From Pseudomonas sp. JM0905a (GTDB taxonomy: Bacteria; Pseudomonadota; Gammaproteobacteria; Pseudomonadales; Pseudomonadaceae), in assembly GCF_014700075.1 (NCBI RefSeq), contig NZ_JACXBU010000007.1, positions 353,970 to 417,969 on the forward strand: a stretch of 64,000 nucleotides of DNA, read 5' to 3'. The notes under the pieces are model-generated. The model saw nothing but the letters and a program-made list of their open reading frames with translations, ran no database searches and was not told where the DNA came from. The position numbers were made by a program, and so were the translations under genes. Within the stretch, counting starts at the first letter, position 1. The number at the start of each line of letters is the position of its first letter. Positions 34,838-46,567 of this stretch are shown here, piece by piece.

Positions 34838-35833
34838 TCAAAGCCATCGAAGCCGACGGAACAGCCATAACTGGAACCCTGCAATTCCAAGGATCAGCAC
34901 GCAGGCCAGGATAAAGCCATAAGGCGTCTCGTCTCCGGGAATACCGCCCACATTCATTCCTAGCAAACCGGTGATGAAGCTCAGCGGCAGGAAGAAACCC
35001 GTCGTGATGCCGAGCAGATACATGGTGCGACTGGTGCGTTCACCCTGGCGGCGACTCTCGCTTTCCAACACCAGGCCGATGCGTTCGCGTATCAGCTCCA
35101 GTTCTTCCAGGTAACGGGTCAATCGGTTGTTCAGCTCGTTCCAGTAATCGCTGTCGTCTTCGACGAACCAGGGCATCCGGCTGCGCGCCAACTGCCCGTA
35201 GATGTCCCGTTGGGGCGCCAGGAAACGCTTGAGTCCCGCTGCCCGTCGACGGATCTGCAGCATCTGGTCGTGATCCGGACGGAAGCGTTCGTTGTTGTCG
35301 AGATGCTCTTCCTGCTCGTCGATCTTCTCCGACAGCTCGGCTACCAGCGAATCAACCTTGTCGGTCAGGTGCTCGGCCATATACAGCAGCACCTCGGACG
35401 CCACCTTCGGGCCGTTGCCGCTGGCCCACTGCTCGATCAGCTCATCAGTGGCGTGCAATGGGCGCAAGCGCAGGGAGAGGATGCGTTGGGAGGAAGCGAA
35501 GATGCGCACCGAGACCATGTCCTCCGGTACCGCCCCCGGATTGAGGTTCACGCCTCGGAGGAACAGCAGAAGTTCGTCACCGGGCTGGGCCAGCATGCGT
35601 GGCCGCGTGCTTTCTTCCAGCAGCAGGTCGCAGGCGAACTCGGACAGCCCGCTCTGCTCCCGCAGCCAGCGTCGCGCCAACGGGTGGCTGCGATCCCAGT
35701 GCAGCCAGACGCTTTGCTCCGGCCTCAGTTGCAGATCGGCCAGCGCCTCGCGGGAAATCGGCTCGGCACCACCCTGCCCGTCCAGTACGAAGGCGTGTAC
35801 CAGTCCCCACTGGGCGTTCTGTTCCTCGAACAT
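34838..35833 (-). CDS. cmaX: CmaX, CorA-family divalent-cation transporter
   Basis: 331-aa protein of the CorA/ZntB superfamily. A large N-terminal cytoplasmic domain (1-265) is followed by two C-terminal membrane helices joined at the ion-selectivity motif GMN in GLLGMNVGGIPG. The loop after GMN (VGGIPG) resembles ZntB more than classical CorA, so zinc or another divalent ion may be moved. The ATG at 35833 follows AAGGAG. It heads the cmaX-crfX-cmpX-sigX set, yet a strong terminator of rraA lies only 15 bp upstream, leaving no room for a separate promoter between them. Confidence 0.92.
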   Translation of the reverse strand: MFEEQNAQWGLVHAFVLDGQGGAEPISREALADLQLRPEQSVWLHWDRSHPLARRWLREQSGLSEFACDLLLEESTRPRMLAQPGDELLLFLRGVNLNPGAVPEDMVSVRIFASSQRILSLRLRPLHATDELIEQWASGNGPKVASEVLLYMAEHLTDKVDSLVAELSEKIDEQEEHLDNNERFRPDHDQMLQIRRRAAGLKRFLAPQRDIYGQLARSRMPWFVEDDSDYWNELNNRLTRYLEELELIRERIGLVLESESRRQGERTSRTMYLLGITTGFFLPLSFITGLLGMNVGGIPGDETPYGFILACVLILGIAGFQLWLFRRLRWL

Positions 35834-35847
35834 TCAGTCTCCTTGGA

Positions 35848-35879
35848 AGAAAAAGCCCGGCATCTGCCGGGCTCTTTTT
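35848..35879 (-). terminator. rraA terminator
   Basis: GCCCGGC / GCCGGGC stem with an ATCT loop; minus-strand TTTTTCTTCC tail and A-rich 5' flank. It lies between the rraA stop and the cmaX ribosome-binding site. Confidence 0.85.
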
Positions 35880-35880
35880 G

Positions 35881-36369
35881 TCAGGCCGGCATTTCCAGGG
35901 GCTTTGGCGAAATGATGATGCCGTTGTTGTCGGCATAGACGAATTCGCCGGGACGGAAGGTGACGCCGCCAAAGGTGACGGCGACGTTCAGGTCACCGAT
36001 GCCGCGCTTGTCGGTCTTCATCGGGTGGCTGGCCAGTGCCTGGACGCCCAGTTCGGTCTGGGCGATCACATCGACATCACGGATGCAGCCATAGACCACA
36101 ATGCCTTCCCAACCGTTCTTCGCAGCCTTCTCGGCCAGCATGTCGCCCAGCAGGGCCCGGCGCAGGGAACCGCCGCCATCCACCACCAGCACCTTGCCCT
36201 TGCCCGGCAGGTCGACCTGCTCCTTGACCAGGGAGTTGTCCTCGAAGCACTTGATGGTGACGATCTCACCGCCGAAGGAGTCGCGGCCACCGAAGTTGCT
36301 GAACATCGGCTCGACGACCTGGACCAGGTCCGGATAGGCATCGCACAGATCAGGGGTAACGTATTGCAT
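35881..36369 (-). CDS. rraA: RraA-family protein (RNase E regulator / HMG aldolase fold)
   Basis: 162-aa trimeric-fold protein. RraA binds RNase E and lowers its activity; homologues are class II 4-hydroxy-4-methyl-2-oxoglutarate/oxaloacetate aldolases. The sequence has [30 protein letters not shown] and YGCIRDVD, the Arg-Asp metal/substrate motif shared with the aldolases, so an enzymatic role cannot be excluded. The second of two in-frame ATGs was chosen: AAGGAG abuts the first but is six bases from this one. It follows the Rieske-like gene by 20 bp. Confidence 0.9.
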   Translation of the reverse strand: MQYVTPDLCDAYPDLVQVVEPMFSNFGGRDSFGGEIVTIKCFEDNSLVKEQVDLPGKGKVLVVDGGGSLRRALLGDMLAEKAAKNGWEGIVVYGCIRDVDVIAQTELGVQALASHPMKTDKRGIGDLNVAVTFGGVTFRPGEFVYADNNGIIISPKPLEMPA

Positions 36370-36389
36370 GGACATCTCCTTGATAGCAG

Positions 36390-36689
36390 TTACAGATCGA
36401 GACCGATGCGGTCGCCGTCACAGGTCAGCGTCAGGCGCTGCAACGGCGGGCAAGGCGCATTGACCGGACGACCATTGGCCAGGTCTAAGGCGACGCCATA
36501 CCTGGCACAACGCAGCATCCCTTGTTCGAGCGTGCCGGCGTGCAGGGGCGCACCCTGGTGTGGGCAGCGATTTTCCATGAGGATCGGCTGCTGATCAACG
36601 ACGATCAGCAATAAATGCCGCCGTTGCACCTGAAAGGTACCGCGATAGCCGTCCTGCAGGTTGATCGGTCGTTCCAGCGCTACGAACAT
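36390..36689 (-). CDS. small Rieske-type [2Fe-2S] protein with one ligand histidine lost
   Basis: 99-aa protein with the Rieske fold pattern. The first ligand pair is Cys42-Pro-His44 (CPHQGAPL), but the second box reads Cys61-Ala-Arg-Tyr64 instead of C-x-x-H. The codon is TAT where CAT would give His, a one-base difference. A three-ligand cluster is unlikely to be a normal Rieske centre, so the protein may be decaying or may bind something else. It is short for a Rieske ferredoxin (~100-110 aa). It lies between the esterase and rraA and may be co-transcribed with both. Confidence 0.7.
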   Translation of the reverse strand: MFVALERPINLQDGYRGTFQVQRRHLLLIVVDQQPILMENRCPHQGAPLHAGTLEQGMLRCARYGVALDLANGRPVNAPCPPLQRLTLTCDGDRIGLDL

Positions 36690-36773
36690 GGAGCCTCCAG
36701 CGCTCCGCGGTTCCCGCCATCTTTAGCACAGCCTCCCGCCTGCCGAAACCGGAAAACGCCGGCGGGCAGCGGG

Positions 36774-37760
36774 CTAGAGCACCAGGGCTTCGGCGGCTTG
36801 CGCCGCGCCCGGCAGGGCCTGGTGCTTCAGCCAATGAGCCACCAGAGGCCATACCTCGCGCTCGGCGGCCTTGCTTACCAGCATCTCGATGTGACCGAAG
36901 TCGTCGCTGAACCCTTCATTCTTCGCCAGCTTCAGGAAGTGACGGCAATCCTCGGGCACCTGCTCTACCAGCTTGCGGCAGGCCCAGACCGGGTCCTGCA
37001 GGTCGCCTGCGGCAGCTACCGCCAGTACCGGTACGCGCACATCCGCCAGGCCGGCCCACCAGTCCCGCTCGGCATCGCCAAAGCGTCCGAACAGGCCGTG
37101 CCAGCGCATGCTTTCCAGGGCGAGACCGATCGGCTCGTCTTCCGGCCCGCGCTTCAGCCACGCACCGGAAAGCACATCGAAGCGCTTGAGCAGCATGCGG
37201 CCACTCCACTCCACCGGCGGCATCTTCAGCGGCCAGTAGACACGGCTGATCTGGCTACCGAAGAGCGCAGCGGACGCGACGCCCTCCTCGCCCAGGTAGT
37301 GTCCGCCCAGGGCCGCGGCCAGGGTCGTGCCGCCCAGGGAATGACCAACCCAGTGCGGTGCCTGACCAGCCTGCTCGCGAACGAAGGCCGCGATGGCCGG
37401 CAGGTCGTATCGGGCGTAATCCGCCACCCGGTTTCGGCGATAGTGCTGGTTGCGCGGCGACAGGCCGTGCCCACGCATCTCGGCAATCCACACATCGAAG
37501 CCGGCGCGGGCCAGGTGCGGTCCAAGCCCCAGCCCCTTGGGCGAATACCAGAAACGGCGATTGGAAAAGCTGCCGTGCACGAGGACTACCGGCACGCCAC
37601 GAGCGCCTTCATGACCAAAGCGGCCAAGGCGGGTGAGGACCAGTTCAACGCTGGGGTCAGGGCTATTGCCGGGCTTCAGGCGATAGACGTCTTCGGTCAG
37701 GTCGCCACGGAGTTCCGCGCTGATCAGCGCCACGGGAAAGAGTTCGCTACTGCTTTGCAT
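36774..37760 (-). CDS. alpha/beta-hydrolase, probable esterase
   Basis: 328-aa cytoplasmic alpha/beta-hydrolase. It has the oxyanion motif VLVHGSFSNRRFW, the nucleophile elbow GHSLGG, a late Asp in AAAGDLQDP and His in DFGHIEML, so the triad is complete. Its position next to rraA matches the P. aeruginosa esterase gene often called estX; the substrate is unknown. ATG 37760 was chosen over a GTG five codons upstream. The ppsA terminator ends only about 16 bp before that GTG, so expression relies on a promoter overlapping the terminator or on read-through from ppsA. Confidence 0.85.
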   Translation of the reverse strand: MQSSSELFPVALISAELRGDLTEDVYRLKPGNSPDPSVELVLTRLGRFGHEGARGVPVVLVHGSFSNRRFWYSPKGLGLGPHLARAGFDVWIAEMRGHGLSPRNQHYRRNRVADYARYDLPAIAAFVREQAGQAPHWVGHSLGGTTLAAALGGHYLGEEGVASAALFGSQISRVYWPLKMPPVEWSGRMLLKRFDVLSGAWLKRGPEDEPIGLALESMRWHGLFGRFGDAERDWWAGLADVRVPVLAVAAAGDLQDPVWACRKLVEQVPEDCRHFLKLAKNEGFSDDFGHIEMLVSKAAEREVWPLVAHWLKHQALPGAAQAAEALVL

Positions 37761-37775
37761 GATTACTGCTTGCAC

Positions 37776-37808
37776 AAAAAAAAGGGCGGGTTCTGGAACC
37801 CGCCCTTT
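37776..37808 (-). terminator. ppsA terminator
   Basis: AAAAGGGCGGGTT / AACCCGCCCTTTT stem with a short CTGG loop and a minus-strand run of eight T residues. Confidence 0.92.
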
Positions 37809-37828
37809 TCGTTTTGACTAACGAAGGA

Positions 37829-40198
<2,370 letters not shown>

Positions 40199-40361
40199 GG
40201 TGATCTCTCCACTATTTGTTGGAAAAGCTCATGCGGAACCACTCCGCAGCGTTCTGGCTTTGGTCCAGAAAAATACGTCACAATGCCGACCGGCTCGGGC
40301 CTGGCGAAAACGCGGCCTATCATAGCCAAGAATCGTTCCTGACTTAAGGCCTTTGGCGCAA

Positions 40362-41180
40362 ATGAAACGAACCGCTTTCTTCATCTCCGATGGTACTGGC
40401 ATCACTGCGGAAACCCTTGGCCAGAGCCTCCTGGCGCAGTTCGAAACCATTACCTTCAACAAGCTCACGCGCCCCTATATAGACAGCGTCGAGAAAGCGC
40501 GCGCCATGGTACAGCAAATCAACAGGGCTGCGGAGTCGGACGGTGTCCGCCCGATCATCTTCGACACCATCGTGAACCAGGAAATCCGTGACATCCTGGC
40601 CACATCCAATGGCTTCATGATCGACATCTTCTCCACATTCCTTTCCCCGCTGGAACAGGAACTTACCTCGCACTCTTCCTATTCCGTCGGCAAATCCCAC
40701 TCCATCGGCCACCACACCAACTACATGGAGCGGATCGAGGCGGTCAACTTCGCCCTGGACAACGACGACGGCGCCCGCACCCACTACTACGACAAGGCCG
40801 ACCTGATCCTGGTAGGCGTGTCCCGCTGCGGCAAAACGCCGACCTGCCTGTATATGGCAATGCAATACGGAATTCGTGCCGCAAATTATCCGCTGACCGA
40901 GGAAGACATGGAGCGGCTGCAGCTTCCCGCCGCCCTAAAGAAGTACAAGGACAAGCTGTTCGGCCTGACCATCGACCCCGATCGTCTCACCGCCATCCGC
41001 AACGAGCGCAAGCCCAACAGCCGTTACGCAAGTTTCGCCCAGTGCGAGTTCGAAGTGCGCGAGGTGGAAACCCTGTTCCGTCGCGAGAACATCAACTTCA
41101 TCAACTCCACCCATTTCTCGGTGGAGGAAATCTCCGCCAAGATCCTGGTGGAAAAAGGCGTCGAGCGTCGGCTCAAGTAA
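40362..41180 (+). CDS. ppsR: PEP synthase regulatory protein (kinase/phosphotransferase)
   Basis: 272-aa DUF299 protein that inactivates PpsA by ADP-dependent phosphorylation of a threonine next to the catalytic histidine and reactivates it by Pi-dependent removal. The P-loop-like motif [16 protein letters not shown] is at about 152-167, and the N-terminus shows the family [18 protein letters not shown] 40362 was chosen; a TTG three codons earlier is in frame. Divergently transcribed from ppsA, the standard pseudomonad arrangement. It ends at a strong terminator. Confidence 0.95.
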   Translation: MKRTAFFISDGTGITAETLGQSLLAQFETITFNKLTRPYIDSVEKARAMVQQINRAAESDGVRPIIFDTIVNQEIRDILATSNGFMIDIFSTFLSPLEQELTSHSSYSVGKSHSIGHHTNYMERIEAVNFALDNDDGARTHYYDKADLILVGVSRCGKTPTCLYMAMQYGIRAANYPLTEEDMERLQLPAALKKYKDKLFGLTIDPDRLTAIRNERKPNSRYASFAQCEFEVREVETLFRRENINFINSTHFSVEEISAKILVEKGVERRLK

Positions 41181-41194
41181 GCCGCATGCCCCAA

Positions 41195-41221
41195 GAAAAA
41201 GCCCGCCTCGGCGGGCTTTTT
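41195..41221 (+). terminator. ppsR terminator
   Basis: AAAAAGCCCGCC / GGCGGGCTTTTT with a TC(G) loop. A good intrinsic terminator. Confidence 0.9.
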
Positions 41222-41243
41222 CATGCCTGGGAACCAGCGACCC

Positions 41244-41385
41244 AGGTTTTGTACGAGAAGTCGTCGAGCGAAGGTCATGCGAGGCAAAAATTGGTGAGGA
41301 AGCGGAGTTAACGACTGTTAACGAGCATTCCGAACCGATTTTTAACGAAGCATCACCGAGCGCAGGCAGTTTTCGTACATAACCT
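41244..41385. mobile_element. 142-bp MITE-like palindromic element
   Basis: Terminal inverted repeats AGGTTTTGTACGAGAA (41244-41259) and, on the other strand, AGGTTATGTACGAAAA (41385-41370) agree at 14 of 16 positions. There is internal symmetry AAAAATTGGT / ACCGATTTTT and no coding capacity. The right end is bordered by CTAG, the left by CCAG. The features fit a non-autonomous element, possibly of an IS5-type transposon with CTAG targets. Similar short GTACGAAAA-ended palindromes are familiar in Pseudomonas genomes. The right end overlaps the prpF stop codon. Confidence 0.65.
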
Positions 41386-42571
41386 AGAAAGAATCGCCAG
41401 GCACCCTCACCCAGCCCTCCATCAGCACGCGAGAGCTGCGGCTCATGATGGCCTTGGTGACCGTCCACTCGCCGTCCACCTGCTTCGCCTCTGCACCTAC
41501 GCGCAGGGTGCCGGACGGGTGACCGAAACGTACGGCGCTGCGCTCACCACCACCGGCGGCAAGGTTCACCAGGGTGCCCGGAACGGCCGCTGCGGTGCCG
41601 ATGGCCACGGCAGCGGTGCCCATCATCGCGTGGTGCAGCTTGCCCATGGACAGCGCGCGCACCAGCAGGTCGATTTCCCCGGCCTGCACTTCCTTGCCGC
41701 TGGAGGTGCGGTAATTCTTCGCCGGCGCGACGAAGGCGATCTTCGGCGTGTGCTGGCGGGTCGCAGCCTCCTCAGGGGTCTTGATCAGGCCCATGCGCAG
41801 CGCGCCGGCAACGCGGATCTTCTCGAAACGCGCCAGCTGCTCCGGATCACCGTTGATGGCTTCACGCAGCTCGGCGCCGGTGTAGCCGATGTCCTCGGCG
41901 TTGACGAACACGGTCGGGATGCCGGCGCTGATCATGGTCGCCTTGAAGGTGCCGACACCAGGCACTTCCAGATCGTCCACCAGATTGCCGGTAGGGAACA
42001 TCGAGCCCCCCTCCTCCCCGTCGTCGGACGGATCGAGGAACTCCAGCACGATTTCAGCGGCCGGGAAGGTCACGCCGTCGAGCTCGAAGTCGCCGGTTTC
42101 CTGTACCTGACCGTTGGTGACCGGTACGTGGGCGATGATGGTTTTCTGGATATTGGCCTGCCAGATACGTACCACGCAGGTGCCGTTCTCCGGAATGCGC
42201 TCCGGATCGACCAGTCCTGCGTGCAGGGCGAAGGAGCCGGCCGCGGTGGACAGGTTGCCGCAGTTGCCGCTCCAGTCGACGAAGGCTTTGTCGATGGAAA
42301 TCTGGCCGTAGAGGTAATCCACGTCGTGGCCGGGCTGGCTGCTCTTCGACAGGATCACGCACTTGCTGGTACTGGACGTGGCGCCGCCCATGCCGTCGAT
42401 ATGTGCGGAGTACGGGTCGGGACTACCGATCACGCGCATGAACAGCTTGTCGCGCGCCTCGCCGGGCACCTGGCAGCGCTCGGGCAGGTCTTGCAGGCGG
42501 AAGAACACGCCCTTGCTGGTACCACCACGGATGTAGGTGGCGGGGATTTTCACTTGGGGTACGTGGGCCAT
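41384..42571 (-). CDS. prpF: PrpF, AcnD-accessory isomerase
   Basis: 395-aa protein of the diaminopimelate-epimerase-like fold that works with AcnD in the methylcitrate pathway, isomerising the AcnD product to 2-methyl-cis-aconitate. Visible family motifs are ATYIRGGTSKGVFF at the N-terminus, the active-site SGNCGNLS near 110 and the C-terminal HPSGTLRVG. ATG 42571 has AGGA upstream; an in-frame extension is REP-like sequence. The stop TAG shares bases with the CTAG end of the MITE. Last gene of the prp operon; prpD, which follows in P. aeruginosa, is absent. Confidence 0.95.
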   Translation of the reverse strand: MAHVPQVKIPATYIRGGTSKGVFFRLQDLPERCQVPGEARDKLFMRVIGSPDPYSAHIDGMGGATSSTSKCVILSKSSQPGHDVDYLYGQISIDKAFVDWSGNCGNLSTAAGSFALHAGLVDPERIPENGTCVVRIWQANIQKTIIAHVPVTNGQVQETGDFELDGVTFPAAEIVLEFLDPSDDGEEGGSMFPTGNLVDDLEVPGVGTFKATMISAGIPTVFVNAEDIGYTGAELREAINGDPEQLARFEKIRVAGALRMGLIKTPEEAATRQHTPKIAFVAPAKNYRTSSGKEVQAGEIDLLVRALSMGKLHHAMMGTAAVAIGTAAAVPGTLVNLAAGGGERSAVRFGHPSGTLRVGAEAKQVDGEWTVTKAIMSRSSRVLMEGWVRVPGDSF

Positions 42572-42598
42572 GAATATTGTCCTGAAAGGCGTTGAATG

Positions 42599-42690
42599 CC
42601 CTTCTCCACCAGGGAGAAGGTGCCCGAAGGGCGGATGAGGGAAAGCAAGCACCATCCCTCACCCCAACCCTCTCCCAGAGGGAGAGGAGG
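42599..42690. repeat. paired REP-like elements between acnD and prpF
   Basis: Two hairpin-forming units face each other: TTCTCC(ACCA)GGGAGAA followed by GCGGATGAGGG, then CATCCCTCACCCCAACC with CTCTCCC(A)GAGGGAGAG. The CCCTCACCCCAACCCTCTCCC unit recurs inverted at 51612-51657. They belong to the REP/BIME class of extragenic repeats common in Pseudomonas. Confidence 0.75.
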
Positions 42691-42702
42691 CTATCGCGTG
42701 CC

Positions 42703-45324
42703 TCAGCCGACAGCTTTTTCCGACGAGGCTTCCAGGAAGTCCTGGGCGAAGCGCTGCAGCACGCCGCCAGCCTCGTAGATCGACACCTCTTCGGCGGTAT
42801 CCAGGCGGCAGGTCACCGGAACCTTGATGGCTTCGCCGTTGGTACGGCGGATCACCAGGGTCAGGTCAGCGCGCGGCTTGCGCTCGCCGATCACGTCGAA
42901 GGTCTCGGTGCCGTCGATGCCGAGGGTCTTGCGGGTGGTACCCGGTTTGAACTCCAGCGGCAGTACGCCCATGCCAATCAGGTTGGTGCGGTGGATGCGC
43001 TCGAAGCCCTCGGCGACGATGGACTCGACACCCGCCAGGCGCACGCCCTTGGCCGCCCAGTCACGGGACGAGCCCTGACCGTAGTCGGCGCCAGCGATAA
43101 TGATCAGCGGCTGCTTGCGATCCATGTAGGTCTCGATGGCTTCCCACATGCGCATCACCTTGCCTTCCGGCTCGACGCGGGCCAGGGAACCCTTCTTCAC
43201 CTCGCCGTCGACCACGGCCATTTCGTTCACCAGCTGCGGGTTGGCGAAGGTGGCGCGCTGGGCGGTCAGGTGATCGCCGCGGTGGGTTGCGTAGGAGTTG
43301 AAGTCCTCCTCCGGCAGGCCCATTTTCGCCAGGTACTCGCCAGCCGCCGAGTCCGCCAGGATGGCGTTGGACGGCGACAGGTGGTCGGTGGTGATGTTGT
43401 CCGGCAGCACTGCCAGCGGACGCATGCCCTTGAGGGTACGCTCGCCGGCCAGGGCGCCTTCCCAGTACGGCGGACGGCGGATGTAGGTGGACATCGGGCG
43501 CCAGTCGTAGAGCGGGCTCTCGGCTTCCTTCACCGCACCCAGATCGAACATCGGGATGTAGATTTGCTTGAACTGCTCGGGCTTCACCGAGGCGGCGACG
43601 ATGGCGTCGATTTCCTCGTCGCTCGGCCACAGGTCCTTCAGGGTGATGGGATTGCCCGCCTGGTCATGACCCAGCACGTCCTGCTCGATGTCGAAGCGCA
43701 CGGTACCGGCGATGGCGTAGGCCACCACCAGCGGCGGCGAGGCGAGGAAGGCCTGCTTGGCGTAGGGGTGGATACGACCGTCGAAGTTGCGGTTACCCGA
43801 CAGCACGGCAGTGGCATAGAGGTCACGGTCGATGATTTCCTGCTGGATCGCAGGATCAAGCGCGCCGGACATGCCGTTACAGGTGGTGCACGCGTAGGCG
43901 ACGATGCCGAAGCCGAGCTTCTCCAGTTCCGGCAGCAGGCCGGCCTCTTCCAGGTACAGCTTGGCGACCTTCGAGCCCGGCGCGAAGGAAGTCTTCACCC
44001 AGGGCTTGCGCACCAGGCCCAGTTCGTTGGCCTTCTTCGCCACCAGACCGGCAGCCACGACGTTGCGCGGGTTGGAGGTGTTGGTGCAGCTGGTGATGGC
44101 AGCGATGATCACCGCGCCATCCGGCATCAGGCCGTCGGCTTCCTCGGCCTTGCCTGCTTCGAGCTTGGCTTCGTCGGCGATGCCGCGCTCGGCCAGCGCG
44201 GAAGTCGGCAGGCGACGATGCGGGTTGGACGGGCCAGCCATGTTGCGTGCCACGGTGGACAGGTCGAACTGCAGCACACGCTCATACTCGGCGGTAACCA
44301 GCGCGTCGCCCCACAGACCGGTGGTCTTGGCGTAGTTCTCGACCAGTGCCACCTGCTCCGGCTCGCGACCGGTGAGCGTGAGGTACTCGATCGTCTGCTG
44401 GTCGATGTAGAACATCGCCGCAGTGGCGCCGTATTCCGGGCACATGTTGGAGATAGTGGCGCGGTCGCCGATGGACAGGCTGTCAGCACCCTCGCCGAAG
44501 AATTCGACGTAAGCACCTACCACCTTCTCCTTGCGCAGGAACTCGGTCAGGGCCAGGACGATGTCGGTGGCGGTGATGCCGGGCTGACGCTTGCCGGTCA
44601 GCTTGACGCCGACGATGTCGGGCAGGCGCATCATCGAGGCACGGCCGAGCATCACGGTTTCAGCCTCCAGACCGCCGACGCCGATGGCGATCACGCCCAG
44701 GGCATCCACGTGCGGAGTGTGGCTGTCAGTGCCGACGCAGGTATCCGGGAAGGCGACGCCGCCGCGCGCCTGGATCACCGGGCTCATTTTCTCCAGATTG
44801 ATCTGGTGCATGATGCCGTTGCCGGCCGGGATCACGTCGACGTTCTTGAACGCGGTCTTGGTCCACTCGATGAAGTGGAAGCGGTCCTCGTTGCGGCGCT
44901 CTTCGACGGCACGGTTCTTCTCGAATGCGTCCGGGTCGAAACCACCAAATTCGACGGCCAGGGAGTGGTCGACGATCAACTGGGTCGGCACCACCGGGTT
45001 GACCTTGGACGGGTCACCGCCCTGCTCGGCGATGGCGTCGCGCAGGCCGGCCAGGTCCACCAGTGCGGTCTGGCCGAGGATGTCGTGGCAGACCACGCGG
45101 GCCGGGTACCAGGGGAAGTCCAGGTCACGCTTGCGCTCGATCAGCTGCTTGAGCGAATCGGTCAGCATGGCCGGGTCGCAACGGCGCACCAGCTGCTCGG
45201 CCAGCACGCGGGAGGTGTATGGCAGCTTGGCGTAGGCGCCGGGGGCGATGGCATCCACCGCCTCGCGGGTATCGAAGTAGTCGAGCGCCGTGCCCGGCAG
45301 GCTCTTGCGGTATTGGCTATTCAT
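42703..45324 (-). CDS. acnD: AcnD, Fe-S-dependent 2-methylcitrate dehydratase
   Basis: 873-aa aconitase-family enzyme dehydrating 2-methylcitrate; it needs PrpF. Aconitase cluster cysteines are in ITSCTNTSNP and YACTTCNGMSG. N-terminal GTDSHTPHVDALGVI and C-terminal swivel with AGADYGQGSSRDWAAKG are typical. ATG 45324 lies two bases after the prpC stop, so coupled translation is likely. It was distinguished from AcnA by its place in the prp operon and the start MNSQYRKSLPGTALDYFD. REP-like repeats separate it from prpF. Confidence 0.95.
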   Translation of the reverse strand: MNSQYRKSLPGTALDYFDTREAVDAIAPGAYAKLPYTSRVLAEQLVRRCDPAMLTDSLKQLIERKRDLDFPWYPARVVCHDILGQTALVDLAGLRDAIAEQGGDPSKVNPVVPTQLIVDHSLAVEFGGFDPDAFEKNRAVEERRNEDRFHFIEWTKTAFKNVDVIPAGNGIMHQINLEKMSPVIQARGGVAFPDTCVGTDSHTPHVDALGVIAIGVGGLEAETVMLGRASMMRLPDIVGVKLTGKRQPGITATDIVLALTEFLRKEKVVGAYVEFFGEGADSLSIGDRATISNMCPEYGATAAMFYIDQQTIEYLTLTGREPEQVALVENYAKTTGLWGDALVTAEYERVLQFDLSTVARNMAGPSNPHRRLPTSALAERGIADEAKLEAGKAEEADGLMPDGAVIIAAITSCTNTSNPRNVVAAGLVAKKANELGLVRKPWVKTSFAPGSKVAKLYLEEAGLLPELEKLGFGIVAYACTTCNGMSGALDPAIQQEIIDRDLYATAVLSGNRNFDGRIHPYAKQAFLASPPLVVAYAIAGTVRFDIEQDVLGHDQAGNPITLKDLWPSDEEIDAIVAASVKPEQFKQIYIPMFDLGAVKEAESPLYDWRPMSTYIRRPPYWEGALAGERTLKGMRPLAVLPDNITTDHLSPSNAILADSAAGEYLAKMGLPEEDFNSYATHRGDHLTAQRATFANPQLVNEMAVVDGEVKKGSLARVEPEGKVMRMWEAIETYMDRKQPLIIIAGADYGQGSSRDWAAKGVRLAGVESIVAEGFERIHRTNLIGMGVLPLEFKPGTTRKTLGIDGTETFDVIGERKPRADLTLVIRRTNGEAIKVPVTCRLDTAEEVSIYEAGGVLQRFAQDFLEASSEKAVG

Positions 45325-45326
45325 GA

Positions 45327-46484
45327 TTAGGCGCGATCCTTCAGGGGCACGAACTTGAGGTCTTCCGGGCCGACGTAGTTGGCACTCGGGCGAATGATCT
45401 TGCCGTCGATGCGCTGTTCGATGACGTGGGAGGACCAGCCGGAGGTACGGGCGATCACGAACAGCGGGGTGAACATGGCGGTGGGCACGCCCATCATGTG
45501 GTAGCTCACGGCGCTGAACCAATCGAGGTTGGGGAACATCTTCTTGATTTCCCACATGGTCGATTCAAGGCGCTCGGCGATGTCGAACATCTTGGTGTTC
45601 TTCTGCTCGTGGGAGAGCTCGCGAGCCACTTCCTTGATCACTTTGTTGCGCGGGTCGGACACGGTGTAGACCGGGTGGCCGAAGCCGATCACCACTTCTT
45701 TCTTCTCTACGCGGGCGCGGATGTCGGCTTCCGCCTCGTCCGGATTGTCGTAGCGCTTCTGGATCTCGAAGGCCACTTCGTTGGCACCGCCATGCTTGGG
45801 CCCACGCAGCGCGCCGATGGCGCCGGTGATGCAGGAGTACATGTCGGAACCGGTGCCGGCGATCACGCGGGCAGTGAAGGTCGAGGCGTTGAACTCGTGC
45901 TCGGCATACAGGATCAGCGAGGTGTGCATGGCGCGGACCCAGGAGTCACGCGGCTTTTCGCCGTGCAGCAGGTGCAGGAAGTGACCGCCGATGGAGTCGT
46001 CGTCGGTCTCGACGTCGATGCGCTTGCCGTTGTGGCTGAAGTGGTACCAGTAGAGCAGCGCGGAGCCGAGGGAAGCCATCAGCTTGTCGGCGATGTCGCG
46101 GGCGCCCGGATGGTTGTGGTCATCCTTCTCCGGGGACAGGCAGCCCAGCACGGAAACGGCGGTGCGCATCACGTCCATCGGGTGGGCGGACGGCGGCAGT
46201 TGTTCCAGGGCGGCCTTGACGCCAGCCGGGAGGCCACGCAGGGCTTTCAGCTTGGCCTTGTAGCCGGCCAGTTCGGCGACGTTCGGCAGCTTGCCATGCA
46301 CCAGCAGGTGAGCGATTTCCTCGAATTCGCAGGAGGTAGCGAAGTCGAGAATGTCATAGCCACGGTAGTGCAGATCGTTACCGGTGCGGCCAACGGTGCA
46401 CAGGGCTGTGTTGCCGGCGGCGGTGCCACTCAGGGCCACGGACTTCTTCGGTTTGAAGGCGGTGGTATTTTCGGTAGCGCTCAT
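45327..46484 (-). CDS. prpC: 2-methylcitrate synthase
   Basis: 385-aa citrate-synthase-family enzyme condensing propionyl-CoA with oxaloacetate to 2-methylcitrate. Catalytic features are the GPKHGGANE histidine region (about 235), GFGHPVY histidine (about 275) and the late Asp in [12 protein letters not shown]. The length and N-terminus fit the short PrpC class, not hexameric GltA. AGGAG lies ten bases before ATG 46484. Third gene of the prpR-prpB-prpC-acnD-prpF operon. Confidence 0.97.
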   Translation of the reverse strand: MSATENTTAFKPKKSVALSGTAAGNTALCTVGRTGNDLHYRGYDILDFATSCEFEEIAHLLVHGKLPNVAELAGYKAKLKALRGLPAGVKAALEQLPPSAHPMDVMRTAVSVLGCLSPEKDDHNHPGARDIADKLMASLGSALLYWYHFSHNGKRIDVETDDDSIGGHFLHLLHGEKPRDSWVRAMHTSLILYAEHEFNASTFTARVIAGTGSDMYSCITGAIGALRGPKHGGANEVAFEIQKRYDNPDEAEADIRARVEKKEVVIGFGHPVYTVSDPRNKVIKEVARELSHEQKNTKMFDIAERLESTMWEIKKMFPNLDWFSAVSYHMMGVPTAMFTPLFVIARTSGWSSHVIEQRIDGKIIRPSANYVGPEDLKFVPLKDRA

Positions 46485-46567
46485 CGCGTGATTCTCCTCA
46501 TTTCAATCCGGTTGCTTCGGTCTTGTTTTTACGCAGGCCACCCTTCTGCAGAGCGGCCTGCGTCCGG

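Noticed and set aside
42592..45330. 912-codon + strand frame opposite acnD
   Set aside because: Antisense shadow of acnD with no recognisable domain or ribosome site.
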